From Comamonas testosteroni TK102 (GTDB taxonomy: Bacteria; Pseudomonadota; Gammaproteobacteria; Burkholderiales; Burkholderiaceae_C): DNA of 64,000 nt. Made by a program: the position numbers and the translations under genes. This document shows, piece after piece, positions 17,028-26,240 of the stretch. The notes beneath the pieces are model-generated. The model ran no database searches, was not told the DNA's origin, and saw only the letters and a program-made list of their open reading frames with translations. The first letter of the stretch is position 1. Each line of letters begins with the position of its first letter. The stretch covers positions 3,534,001 through 3,598,000 of the forward strand of contig NZ_CP006704.1 of assembly GCF_000739375.1 (NCBI RefSeq), read 5' to 3'.

Positions 17028-18184
17028 ATTTGCAGCGCCTTACGTAAAGCCGCAACCACTTCGTCCTGCTGTGCGTCACTCATGGCCTGAAACATCGGCA
17101 GGCTGATCGCTTCACTGTAATAACTCTCAGCCTCAGGAAAATCACCCACCTTGAAACCCATGTTGAGATAGTAGGGCTGAGTGTGTACAGGAATGTAGTG
17201 TAGGTTAACCCCAATGCCCAGCTGGCGCAAAGACTCGAAGACTTGGCGGTGAGTCTGCCCAATCTTGTCCAACTGAAGGCGAATTACATACAAGTGCAAA
17301 CCGGAATAGCTATCAGGATGCTGCCAAGGTGTCGAAACCGGCAGGCACGATAGCAGGTCATCGTAGCGACGGGCTAATTCATGGCGACGTGCCACGTATT
17401 GGTCAAGACGCTCCATTTGCTTCACACCCAACGCTGCCTGCATCTCAGTCATGCGATAGTTAAAGCCAAGATCGACCTGTTGGTAATACCAAGATCCATC
17501 TGACTCATGCGTCATCTCCGACTGATCGCGAGTAATGCCATGACTGCGCAACAAACCCATCTTTTTTGCAAGTTTGGGGTCATTGGTCAGCGCCATACCA
17601 CCTTCGGCGGTGGTGATGATCTTCACGGGGTGAAAGCTAAACACAGTAATGTCACTGTAACGGCAGTTACCAATGAACTCACCCTTGTATTTGCCACCGA
17701 TAGCATGAGAAGCATCCTCGATGACCTTGAAACCGTAGCGCTGAGATAGTGCATGGATTGCCTGCATGTCGCAAGGCTGACCACACAAATGAACCGGCAC
17801 AACAACTTTAGGCAATTTTCCTTCACGCTCTGCCTGTGCTAGCTTTCTTGCAAGGGCGTCCGGGCAGAGGTTATAGGTACGTGGATCAATGTCCACAAAA
17901 TCGACATCTGCACCGCAATATAGGCCGCAGTTAGCCGAAGCCACAAATGTTATGGGTGTGGTCCATAAACGGTCGCCAGGACCAAGACCAAGAGCCAGAC
18001 ATGCAATGTGCAGTGCTGACGTTGCGCTATTGACAGCCAAGGCGTGTTCACAGCCAACATGCTCAGCCACACTTTTTTCAAAACGTGGCGCCATCGGCCC
18101 TTGGGTCAAAAAATCTGAACGAAGAACGGCAATGACTGCGTCGATGTCTTCTTGAGTAATATCCTGACGTCCGTATGGAATCAT
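17024..18184 (-). CDS. pseC: UDP-4-amino-4,6-dideoxy-N-acetyl-beta-L-altrosamine transaminase
   Basis: A 386-residue DegT/DnrJ/EryC1 aminotransferase. Seen are IPYGRQDITQEDIDAV at the start, NSATSALHIACLALG, PITFVASANCGLYCGADVDF, VIEDASHAIGG and FSFHPVKIITTAEGG, where the Lys in HPVKIITT carries PLP. PseC converts the 4-keto product of PseB to the 4-amino sugar using glutamate. The start lies three bases after the pseB stop, and the stop overlaps pseF by ATGA. Length and motifs match the family throughout. Confidence 0.94.
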   Translation of the reverse strand: MIPYGRQDITQEDIDAVIAVLRSDFLTQGPMAPRFEKSVAEHVGCEHALAVNSATSALHIACLALGLGPGDRLWTTPITFVASANCGLYCGADVDFVDIDPRTYNLCPDALARKLAQAEREGKLPKVVVPVHLCGQPCDMQAIHALSQRYGFKVIEDASHAIGGKYKGEFIGNCRYSDITVFSFHPVKIITTAEGGMALTNDPKLAKKMGLLRSHGITRDQSEMTHESDGSWYYQQVDLGFNYRMTEMQAALGVKQMERLDQYVARRHELARRYDDLLSCLPVSTPWQHPDSYSGLHLYVIRLQLDKIGQTHRQVFESLRQLGIGVNLHYIPVHTQPYYLNMGFKVGDFPEAESYYSEAISLPMFQAMSDAQQDEVVAALRKALQI

Positions 18185-18187
18185 GGT

Positions 18188-19186
18188 TTAAATGCTCCCG
18201 ATCTTTTCGCGGTTCTTTTCAATCCAAGCCTGCAGGTCGCGATCAGACATCCACTCGCTATTGTTATCACTGGCGTAGACAAAGCCTTCAGGAACAGTCT
18301 TGCCATTCTTGATGCGCTTGGGATCAGCTGCCCAACCATTAATATTCGGCAAAATTTTGTAATGCTCAGGGTAGTCAAAGGTGTAGTGAGCATCTTCAGC
18401 ACCAATCATCTGCTCATGCAGCTTCTCACCAGGTCGGATACCAACCACTTCTTGCTTCGCTTCAGGCGCAACAACCCGTGCCAGATCCGTGACTTTCATC
18501 GAAGGAATCTTTTTCACATAAATTTCGCCGCCTTCCATATCCTCGAAAGCATGCCAAACCAACTCGACTCCATCTTCCAGAGAGATCATGAAGCGAGTCA
18601 TCCGATCATCAGTGATCGGCAAAACACCCTTCTCCTTGATGGACATAAAGAAAGGAATTACAGAACCTCGGGAACCCATGACGTTGCCATAGCGGACCAC
18701 CGCGAAGCGCGTATCATGGCTACCGGAATAGGAGTTGCCAGCTACAAATAGTTTGTCTGATGCAAGCTTCGTTGCACCGTATAGATTAATGGGACTGCTG
18801 GCTTTGTCGGTTGACAAGGCCGCCACGCGCTTTACACCCTTATCAATGCAAGCATCAATAAGATTCATTGCTCCATTGATATTGGTCTTGACGCACTCGA
18901 AAGGGTTGTATTCCGCAGTAGGGACAATCTTCGTGGCTGCAGCATGTACCACGTAATCTACGCCATCGAGCGCGCGATACAAACGCTCTTTATCACGAAC
19001 ATCACCGATGAAAAAGCGCACACGGGAGTCACCGACGAATTTCTTCGCCATTTCCCATTGTTTCATTTCATCACGAGAGTAAATGATAATTTTCTTGGGG
19101 TTAAATTTTTCCAGGGTCATTGGCACAAACGTATTACCAAATGAACCGGTCCCACCAGTTACTAGAATTGTTGAGTTCTTAAGCAT
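18188..19186 (-). CDS. pseB: UDP-N-acetylglucosamine 4,6-dehydratase (inverting)
   Basis: A 332-residue short-chain dehydrogenase/reductase-type dehydratase. It has the NAD(P) loop ILVTGGTGSFGNTFV at residues 7-21, the catalytic segment ALSTDKASSPINLYGATK (Asp-Lys and Tyr-x3-Lys) near 125-142 and the RYGNVMGSRGSVIPFF motif. PseB performs C4 oxidation, C6 dehydration and C5 epimerisation of UDP-GlcNAc, the first step to pseudaminic acid. It overlaps the fused glycosyltransferase by eight bases. Slightly higher GC than its upstream neighbour, as is common for this conserved gene. Confidence 0.94.
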   Translation of the reverse strand: MLKNSTILVTGGTGSFGNTFVPMTLEKFNPKKIIIYSRDEMKQWEMAKKFVGDSRVRFFIGDVRDKERLYRALDGVDYVVHAAATKIVPTAEYNPFECVKTNINGAMNLIDACIDKGVKRVAALSTDKASSPINLYGATKLASDKLFVAGNSYSGSHDTRFAVVRYGNVMGSRGSVIPFFMSIKEKGVLPITDDRMTRFMISLEDGVELVWHAFEDMEGGEIYVKKIPSMKVTDLARVVAPEAKQEVVGIRPGEKLHEQMIGAEDAHYTFDYPEHYKILPNINGWAADPKRIKNGKTVPEGFVYASDNNSEWMSDRDLQAWIEKNREKIGSI

Positions 19187-22100
19187 AAATCACCTCTTTA
19201 CTAATCAAATTTTCTCTTGCAAACAACTCAAGGCTCTGAGCAAGATTCCTAACCAATCCAAGCTTATCGCCCAGATTATCACTTTCGATGTGTCTCACGG
19301 AGTTATGCCACACATCTGTCTTATTGGCATCAATTTTACGCCACTTCAACTCCGCGGAGTTTGAGATCATCCAGGTTTCACAACCCAAAGCACCTGCAAG
19401 CTCCACAACAGTTGTAGCAGGAGATATCACCAAGTCTAAACTCGACATCAAAGATGCCACAGAATCCAAATCATTGAACTGATCTAACTCTGAAAAATTA
19501 ATTAGTTTTCCAGGGAAATACCTCTCAATTTTTTCCAACTCAGCCCGACAATCATCATATTGCAAATTAACAAACCTGACACCTTCAACCTCGAATAAAG
19601 GCATCAAATCTTCAACACTCAGATAATGCTCGTTCCGCGAGAAATTCTGCAAACTGCTTCGCCAACTAATGCCTACCAGCAACTCCCCCTTAGGGAGCCT
19701 ATTTTTAAAAGACGCCGTAACAACATCATCAGAAATCAGATATGCCCGCCCTGGAAAGCAAGAATAACTCTTTCGATAACGAGATATTAAATCAGTTACG
19801 CAAACAATCTTTTCAGCCCTATCAATATGGGGTAACGCTGAATTATCAAGAACTACGCAAAGCTCCGAACCCGGAAGCTCATTATATAGTTTCATCGGAT
19901 AATTCTTACTAAACTCCCTGTTCCGTCTGACAGGCAAAAATTTCAGATTGGGAAAAGACCTGCTCAGAATTTTCTCAAGGCGATAGTCACAAGTTATTTG
20001 CAATGAATTTATGGAGTCATCCCGCTCAAAATCAGAATACAAAGATGCAAATCTTATTTCATCACCCGGCCCATATACAGCCATAATAAGCAAATTTTCA
20101 CAATCCAATTCCTCATCAACAAAATATTTATCTTTAAAATAATTAATTAAATCATTTCGGAAAGAGGATTTTAAGTACTGAGAGTAACCTTTCTCGATCT
20201 GACCAAGCCCCAGATAAACAGGAATTGAAATTGTTTCACTTATTGCCATACCTCGATATTTCGCTTCAGCAATAACTGCAAGGGCCTCTCCAAAATCACC
20301 AACATGAACCAGTTGTCGAACCAATTCACGACAGACCAAATCGGAGCACTTTAAATCTTTAGCTACCCTTAATATTCTCAAAGATTCTTCACTTTCCCCC
20401 AAGGCAAAAAGCGCTTTCGCATACGCAATATTAGCTTTATCCGATAAATCCCCTGAAACTATGACATTTTTTGCGACACGTAACGCAAGGTCGTAGCTGC
20501 CGACCTCCAAATAGGCTTGTGACTTTTTTACTGTTTTTTCATTATCCAAAAAGATACTGGATTTAATAATATTTATATACTTCTCAGATAATCCATACTT
20601 CTTTAATAGAACAGCAAAAGCACTAATTCTCTCAGGATTTAGATCAATACTCAGAAAAATACTTTTTATCAGCTCAATTTCATCAATCAACCCCTCTTCC
20701 AAGGGAAGATTTTTAAACTCAAGCAGCAATGCTTTCCGATTATCCCCAAACAAATCGATTTGTTTGCAAAGCTTTGAAAATGCAAGAGCCGATTCAGCAT
20801 CAAAAAGCATTTCCGACAAATTACCAAGCTTAATCAAAAATGAGTATCCGGAATAACCATTCAATAATAGCTTTTCGGATATCAATAAAGCATCATGGTA
20901 ATTTTTATTATCAAAAAAAACCAAGAATAATCCATAAAGATTAATCTTTTCAGAATCTGCCATAGCAGCACTCTCGAAATTCCGCCCCTCCTCTTGAATA
21001 TCTCCTATTTTCTCCACAGTAAATCTTGATTTAGATAAATAATCCAAATATTCCAACTCACCACATTCATTCAAGAGCCAAGAGAAATGCTTCCTCAAAT
21101 ACTCTCCAGGAAAATATTTTGAAACAAGACTGAGTACATCTCCAAAATCTGAAAGACTCAATACAAGTCTGTACTTTAGAATAAAAGCATCACGATCCTC
21201 ATCTTTATTCGCCTTCCCAAGTATGGCCAAAAATACAGACTTCTTATAGATCTCCGATTTTTTCATCGAGAAGTATTGGGAAAAATCTATACCATTAATT
21301 CCAATTGGGCTTTTATTTGCACCCAAAACAAATTTGGGCCAAAAAATAGATTTTTGCTTCGCATCAAAAATCTCAAAATCTGATACTGCAATCTTCTTAT
21401 AAAAAGCACATTCTCTCTCTGCTGCAATTTTATAGCAGGTCGCAATAAAACCTTCTTTTGCTTCATTGATATTTGCCAAGTACCGCGGATACTTTAGATA
21501 AATAGCATAAAACAATTCTTCCAATTTGAGAGAACGATTTCTTCGAGGAACCTCCACTCGATCATCTGTCAGCCCCCAACCTGCATAAAAAGGCTGCCCA
21601 ACAACTGTTACTTTTTTTCCAAGTAATAGCGCCTCCAGACCTGACAAAGATGTAATCGTATAAACGTGATCAACAGAATTCAGAAATTCAATTTGATTCG
21701 AGGTTGGAGAGACTATTGTGCAATATTTTGCTACTCTTCTCTTTTTTAGTATACTTTTCTGAAATCCATTATATACATCTGGATGCGGTCGATAAATTAT
21801 TTCTGCATCAGGATTTTCAAATTTCGCCAATTTAATTAGCTGCTCAATGCTCCACCGATTTATATTCCCCAATCGAATGGACTGATCCCCATCTACCTGA
21901 CCTATAACAGCAACCCTTCGAGAAAACTTGTAATCCACCTCATCTCTTTGAATTATTCCTTGCGAATTATATTTCGACAACTTCAAATCATGAAGCAGCT
22001 TTAGGCATTCTCTTGAATCGTCAATATTTTTCTTCGTAAATTCGTAACTATTCAAGAGCCGCTCAATCTCAGACTCACTTCTAGGATCGAAATATAAACC

Positions 22101-22622
22101 AACGCCATCTACGATTAAAGAATAGGGAGTTGCATGCGATGCACCCAAATCAAATGATCTTAGAAATCCATCCTCCATACGGAGGACATTTAATTTCATT
22201 TTCTTTATGAAAAAAGAAAAAAATCTCGGATCATTATATCCCCATACAACTATTTTCTTAACAGGCACAGGGAAATTTTGAATGCTTTGATATATTTCAT
22301 AGGAGCTTGCCTTCCTTTTAAAGAAAATAGCCTTAGATCCCTCGAAATATTTACTAACAAAACCCCATTTCCAATCATTGAATCCCACAAATGCAATTAC
22401 TTCTGCACTTACAGAATTTTCCCAAGAATCACCAACCAAAAAACACTTAATCCGCTTACTTAAATCACCAAAAATTTTTTCTGGGTTTATTAACTCATAA
22501 TCATATTTAAATTTTTTTCTCTTAAAAAGATTGAATAATTTTTTTCTCGAAAAATAGGACTCCAAATCATTTATTGTTTTTTTATGATTACTGAAATAGT
22601 TATTTTTTAAAAAGAATTTCAT
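19179..22622 (-). CDS. Large fused glycosyltransferase: KpsC-like module, TPR-like linker, C-terminal second transferase
   Basis: An 1147-residue, very AT-rich gene. Residues of about 75-425 form one KpsC-like module: RMEDGFLRSFDLGA at 148-161, VIGQVDGDQSIRLGN, YRPHPDVYNG, SLSGLEALLLGKKV and FYAGWGLTDDR. Residues of about 470-870 are helical, with repeated A-L-x-x-A patterns (YDLALRVAKN, KALFALGESEESLRI) consistent with TPR-like repeats. Residues of about 890-1147 resemble the TPR-associated GT9/GT41-like fold: GISWRSS at 984-990 and DLVISPATTVVELAGALG with SPATT at 1067-1071. No signal peptide. As the only polymer-specific transferase in the locus it is the polymerase candidate, alternating an acidic sugar (Kdo or Pse) with another sugar; inference. 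Overlaps pseB by eight bases. Confidence 0.85.
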   Translation of the reverse strand: MKFFLKNNYFSNHKKTINDLESYFSRKKLFNLFKRKKFKYDYELINPEKIFGDLSKRIKCFLVGDSWENSVSAEVIAFVGFNDWKWGFVSKYFEGSKAIFFKRKASSYEIYQSIQNFPVPVKKIVVWGYNDPRFFSFFIKKMKLNVLRMEDGFLRSFDLGASHATPYSLIVDGVGLYFDPRSESEIERLLNSYEFTKKNIDDSRECLKLLHDLKLSKYNSQGIIQRDEVDYKFSRRVAVIGQVDGDQSIRLGNINRWSIEQLIKLAKFENPDAEIIYRPHPDVYNGFQKSILKKRRVAKYCTIVSPTSNQIEFLNSVDHVYTITSLSGLEALLLGKKVTVVGQPFYAGWGLTDDRVEVPRRNRSLKLEELFYAIYLKYPRYLANINEAKEGFIATCYKIAAERECAFYKKIAVSDFEIFDAKQKSIFWPKFVLGANKSPIGINGIDFSQYFSMKKSEIYKKSVFLAILGKANKDEDRDAFILKYRLVLSLSDFGDVLSLVSKYFPGEYLRKHFSWLLNECGELEYLDYLSKSRFTVEKIGDIQEEGRNFESAAMADSEKINLYGLFLVFFDNKNYHDALLISEKLLLNGYSGYSFLIKLGNLSEMLFDAESALAFSKLCKQIDLFGDNRKALLLEFKNLPLEEGLIDEIELIKSIFLSIDLNPERISAFAVLLKKYGLSEKYINIIKSSIFLDNEKTVKKSQAYLEVGSYDLALRVAKNVIVSGDLSDKANIAYAKALFALGESEESLRILRVAKDLKCSDLVCRELVRQLVHVGDFGEALAVIAEAKYRGMAISETISIPVYLGLGQIEKGYSQYLKSSFRNDLINYFKDKYFVDEELDCENLLIMAVYGPGDEIRFASLYSDFERDDSINSLQITCDYRLEKILSRSFPNLKFLPVRRNREFSKNYPMKLYNELPGSELCVVLDNSALPHIDRAEKIVCVTDLISRYRKSYSCFPGRAYLISDDVVTASFKNRLPKGELLVGISWRSSLQNFSRNEHYLSVEDLMPLFEVEGVRFVNLQYDDCRAELEKIERYFPGKLINFSELDQFNDLDSVASLMSSLDLVISPATTVVELAGALGCETWMISNSAELKWRKIDANKTDVWHNSVRHIESDNLGDKLGLVRNLAQSLELFARENLISKEVIYA

Positions 22623-22636
22623 TTTAATATATTAAT

Positions 22637-24415
22637 TTACAAGCCAAACACGACTTTCGCGCCAATCGCGATCTGGTACATGATCTGAGTGATGTCCTTC
22701 CAGAACTGGCGTTTTTTCTCATCCACCTTGGGCAATACCAGCACCTGATCGCCCGCCTTGAGTCGGGTATTCTCAAAAAGCTTGCCGGTATCCACCTGCT
22801 CAAACGCGCCATCTCGGTGTGCGACAACGACGCGAGCCGCATCTGCAGTCTGGGTAAAGCCGCCTGCTCGATCGATATAGTCCTTGAGGCTCAAAGAGCC
22901 ATCGAATGCCACGGCATTGGGAAAGAGAACTTCACCACTGACCAGCACCAGTCCATCCTTGCGCGGTATTCGAATGACATCGCCGTTTTCCAGCAGCATG
23001 TTGTCGCGCTGTGCCGCCTGGGCAATCTGCACCTGCCCGGTGGGCTCCACCTTCTTGGCACGCTCCACCCATTGCAGGGTCAGGTCAGCTTCATCTTTAC
23101 GAAGTCTGGCTTCTTCGCTGCTGCCACTGCGAGCGGTGAGCAGTGCCGTTTCCAGGCTGCGCAAGCTGGTAGCGAGCATCTCTTTCTGGCGATCCTTGAC
23201 GCTCTGGCGGAAGAGCTGGATGCTTTCAGGCTCGGCGTCTGCCGAGGTCTGAATGCTCTGCATCAGCGCCCCCAGGCGTGTGCCATAGGGCAGCACATAC
23301 TCCTGCGAATTCATATGCTCGCCTTCGACGCGCACGGTAATGGTGCCGGGCTTCTTGTCCGCAGTGAATTCGAGTTCATCGCCGTTTTGCAGCACTAAAG
23401 TATTGGCTTCCTGCAGCGGGTAGTACTCGGTGTTCTTCACGGTTCCGGTATTGCGAGCAATACGCACATGCGTGGCCTGAGCCTGTGGCTTGGCCAGTTG
23501 CATCAACTGGGCAACAGTCTCAGAGCCCTGGGCAAACTCAAAGCGCTTGGCGTTATTCACAAGGCCCGATACCCGCACCCGGTTGGCAATGGGGGGGACA
23601 AAAATCACATCTCCATCATTGAGCTGCAGCAGCGGCAACTGCCCTTTGAGCAAAAAGTCATAGAGATTGAAAGTGCCACGCACGGAGTTGCCGCGCTTGA
23701 CCTGCACAGTCAAAAAGCTGCCCCGCTCCGGGTCAATGCCACCCGCCTGGTCCAGATAGTTCAACAAGCTGTCCATGCTGGTGCCGTTGTACAGGCCCGG
23801 GCGCATGACATTGCCGCCCACAAAAATGCGCACCGGCTGGGCGGCGGCCAGGCTGGCATAGCTGTAGACATTGGCGCGGAACACGCGCCGCACAGCAGCC
23901 TCTACCTGCAGCTGCAGATTCTTGTTGGCAATACCCAATACCTTGATAGGCCCGACCTGGGGCAGGAAGATATTGCCCTGCGGGTCAACAGAAGCCACGC
24001 TGTCAAAGGTATAGCCGCCCCAGAGGCGCAGATGAACGCGGTCGCCGACTGCTACCAGATAGTCGGGGTTGAACTGCGTTGCCCCGGCGCGCGCAAAGTT
24101 GCCGGTAAACAGGTTCGCCCCAAAGACATCGCTATTGAGGTTGGCCGTGTAATCAGCGGTCTGTGGGGCTTGCGGCAACACAGGGGACTGCATGGGGACG
24201 GCAGCACCAGAGCGACTTACCGAAGCATCGCTAGATCCACCAGAAGGAACCAGCCCCAGCGCCTGATTGATCTGGAAAGGATCAATACTGGATGCCGATG
24301 TATCTTGGCTGGACCGGGCTTGAGAGGTCTGGGTCTGGGCCAGAGCCGGTACCAAACCAGTCAGCAGCACCGCGACTGCCGAACTGATACAGGTACGCGC
24401 GATAAAACATTGCAT
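22637..24415 (-). CDS. kpsD: Capsule polysaccharide export outer-membrane/periplasmic protein, KpsD-like
   Basis: A 592-residue secreted export protein. Residues 1-26 are a signal peptide ending ALAQ. A poly-export (Wza-like) domain starts near residue 105 (YLVAVGDRVHLRLWGGY), followed by SLBB/beta-grasp repeats (VRIFVGGNVMRPGLYN, VRVSGLVNNAKRFEF, LVLVSGEVLFPNAV) and a C-terminal DYIDRAGGFTQTADAARV. KpsD forms the periplasmic/outer-membrane conduit with KpsE for ABC-exported capsules. There is no lipobox, as in E. coli KpsD, and length is near its 558. It lies 26 bases after kpsE and 14 before the fused transferase. Confidence 0.9.
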   Translation of the reverse strand: MQCFIARTCISSAVAVLLTGLVPALAQTQTSQARSSQDTSASSIDPFQINQALGLVPSGGSSDASVSRSGAAVPMQSPVLPQAPQTADYTANLNSDVFGANLFTGNFARAGATQFNPDYLVAVGDRVHLRLWGGYTFDSVASVDPQGNIFLPQVGPIKVLGIANKNLQLQVEAAVRRVFRANVYSYASLAAAQPVRIFVGGNVMRPGLYNGTSMDSLLNYLDQAGGIDPERGSFLTVQVKRGNSVRGTFNLYDFLLKGQLPLLQLNDGDVIFVPPIANRVRVSGLVNNAKRFEFAQGSETVAQLMQLAKPQAQATHVRIARNTGTVKNTEYYPLQEANTLVLQNGDELEFTADKKPGTITVRVEGEHMNSQEYVLPYGTRLGALMQSIQTSADAEPESIQLFRQSVKDRQKEMLATSLRSLETALLTARSGSSEEARLRKDEADLTLQWVERAKKVEPTGQVQIAQAAQRDNMLLENGDVIRIPRKDGLVLVSGEVLFPNAVAFDGSLSLKDYIDRAGGFTQTADAARVVVAHRDGAFEQVDTGKLFENTRLKAGDQVLVLPKVDEKKRQFWKDITQIMYQIAIGAKVVFGL

Positions 24416-24441
24416 GATGAGACTCGAAAAATTCAGAACAA

Positions 24442-25572
24442 TCAGTCGCGGTGATCGCGTACGATGGATGCCAGCAATTGCACCAGCCCGGCCAGCAGCA
24501 AGGACCCCAGAATAAAGGTGGCGATGTTATAGAGGCGACGGGGGCGCAGGGGGTATTCAGGCATCGACGGGCTTTGCAGCACCAGCACCTTCTTCAGAGT
24601 ACGCGTTGCTTCCACCCGGCCTTTTTCCAGCGCCACCAGAGCGCTCTTATAGGCATCCTGCTGAAACTGGGCCTCCAGCTCCAGGCGCTGGTACTCTTCT
24701 ACCGTCTTGTTCAGCGACTGCCCCTTGGCACTGGTCAATCGGGCCTTTTCTGTCTTGATCTGCTTTTCCACGGCCTGTATCTACAGATCGACCTCTACAA
24801 CCGCGGGAGCGGTAGGAGCCAGATAGCCCAGCAACGCAGTCTTGCGCGCGCTAAGTTCGGTCAACTGCTCATCCAGCTTGTTGACCACACCGGCCAGATT
24901 TTCGGCAGCAGACTGTGGCGAGATCAGTCCCTTGGCATTCTGGAAGGCCAGCACGCGCTGACGCGCGTTCAGCGCATGCTCACCACGCTCCTTGACCTGC
25001 TTTTCCAGAAAGTTCACCTGCTCCTGGGCCAACTGGTGGCCCAGTGTATTCATGTAACGCTCGCCTTCATGTACCAGTGCGCTGGTGATCTTCTTGGCCA
25101 TTTCTGCGTCGTAGGCCTGGGCCTGAATGACCAGTACACCGGCATATTCGTCATATTCCACACTGATGCGCGAGAGAAAGTGCCGGTGAAAAAATTCCAG
25201 AGACGCATCATGGAAGAACATGCGCGAAAGAATGTCGTGATCATGGCTGCTGTAGTGCTCGCGCAGGTTCAGGTCTTTATCCAGTTGCAGCAGCATATCG
25301 ACAGATAGCAATCTATCGCGCAGCAGCATCTGATCTGCACGCGAGATTCCATCGCCACCGGCCAGCAGCGCGCTGAAATCCATGGCCTGCGATGCAGCCA
25401 TGTCAGTACGTTGAATCAGCACACGGGCTTCAGACACATATCGATCAGAAGCAATAAACCCCCAATAGATAATCGCCAATACAGATACGCACAATGCAAT
25501 GGCAAGAGCCTTCATCCGCCATATGGCTTGGCAATAGCCCTTAAGGCATTTTCTTTTAAAGAAATCGGTCAT
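24442..25572 (-). pseudogene. kpsE: KpsE-like capsule export inner-membrane protein interrupted by an in-frame TAG
   Basis: Polysaccharide co-polymerase/export protein that bridges KpsMT to KpsD. N-terminal transmembrane segment at about 20-39 (ALAIALCVSVLAIIYWGF), periplasmic coiled-coil region, then TAG at 24781-24783 after AVVEVDL. The same frame goes on as IQAVEKQIKTEKARL, a proline-rich PSMPEYPLRPRRLYN loop and a second transmembrane segment (FILGSLLLAGLVQLLA) to the stop at 24442. The whole frame is 377 codons, like E. coli KpsE at 382. CAG (Gln) to TAG would explain the stop. Without the last 110 residues the protein loses its second membrane anchor, so export should fail if this is real. 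Overlaps kpsT by four bases. Confidence 0.88.
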
Positions 25573-26240
25573 TTGGAAATACTGTCTTTGTAATTCTGTA
25601 AAGCATCTTCAATACTGTCGAACCAATAGGCTTGGCCTTCATGCAGCCAAATACCGGCTTGACAAAACTCGCGTAAGGTGCCGTTGCTGTGCGACACCAT
25701 AATGAGCCCGGAGCGATCCGCAATACGCTTGAATGCATCAGATGCTTTCTTTCGAAATGAAGCATCCCCGGCCGAAGTGGCTTCATCCGAAATATACACA
25801 TCAAAATCAAATGCCAGAGATAGTCCGAACTGCAGGCGAGACTTCATGCCCGAAGAATAAGTACGAACGGGCTCATCAAAGGATGAGCCCAACTCAGCAA
25901 ATTTTTCAATATAGCCAATCCTATCCGTCATGGCACATGCGTCGCCGAACCCATGTAAACGGCAGACAAATTTGGCATTCTGGCGTCCGGTCAACGAGCC
26001 TTGCAGCCCACCGCCATAGCCCATAGGCCAGGAGACCCTGCTGCGCCGCTCAACTACACCGCGCGTGGGTGTGTCGACTCCTCCAATCAGATTGAGCAAC
26101 GTCGATTTGCCCGCGCCATTGCGCCCCACCAAACCTACACTAACCTTGGAAGGAATGGTGATATTGACACCTTTGAGTATCCAACGCCCAGCCCCATGTG
26201 GTGTCTGATAGCGTTTATGCACGTCATTAACAATTATCAT
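25569..26240 (-). CDS. kpsT: Capsule ABC transporter ATP-binding protein
   Basis: A 223-residue ABC ATPase. Walker A is GRNGAGKST at residues 39-47, the signature is YSSGMKSRLQFG, Walker B is VYISDEATSAGD and the switch His is in MVSHSN. WPMGYGGGLQGSLTGRQNAKF is typical of KpsT/BexA/CtrD. With KpsM it energises export of the finished, lipid-linked capsule polymer across the cytoplasmic membrane. The C-terminus is short, with no carbohydrate-binding domain, as expected for KpsT and unlike Wzt of O-antigen systems. Overlaps kpsM and kpsE by four bases each. Confidence 0.95.
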   Translation of the reverse strand: MIIVNDVHKRYQTPHGAGRWILKGVNITIPSKVSVGLVGRNGAGKSTLLNLIGGVDTPTRGVVERRSRVSWPMGYGGGLQGSLTGRQNAKFVCRLHGFGDACAMTDRIGYIEKFAELGSSFDEPVRTYSSGMKSRLQFGLSLAFDFDVYISDEATSAGDASFRKKASDAFKRIADRSGLIMVSHSNGTLREFCQAGIWLHEGQAYWFDSIEDALQNYKDSISK

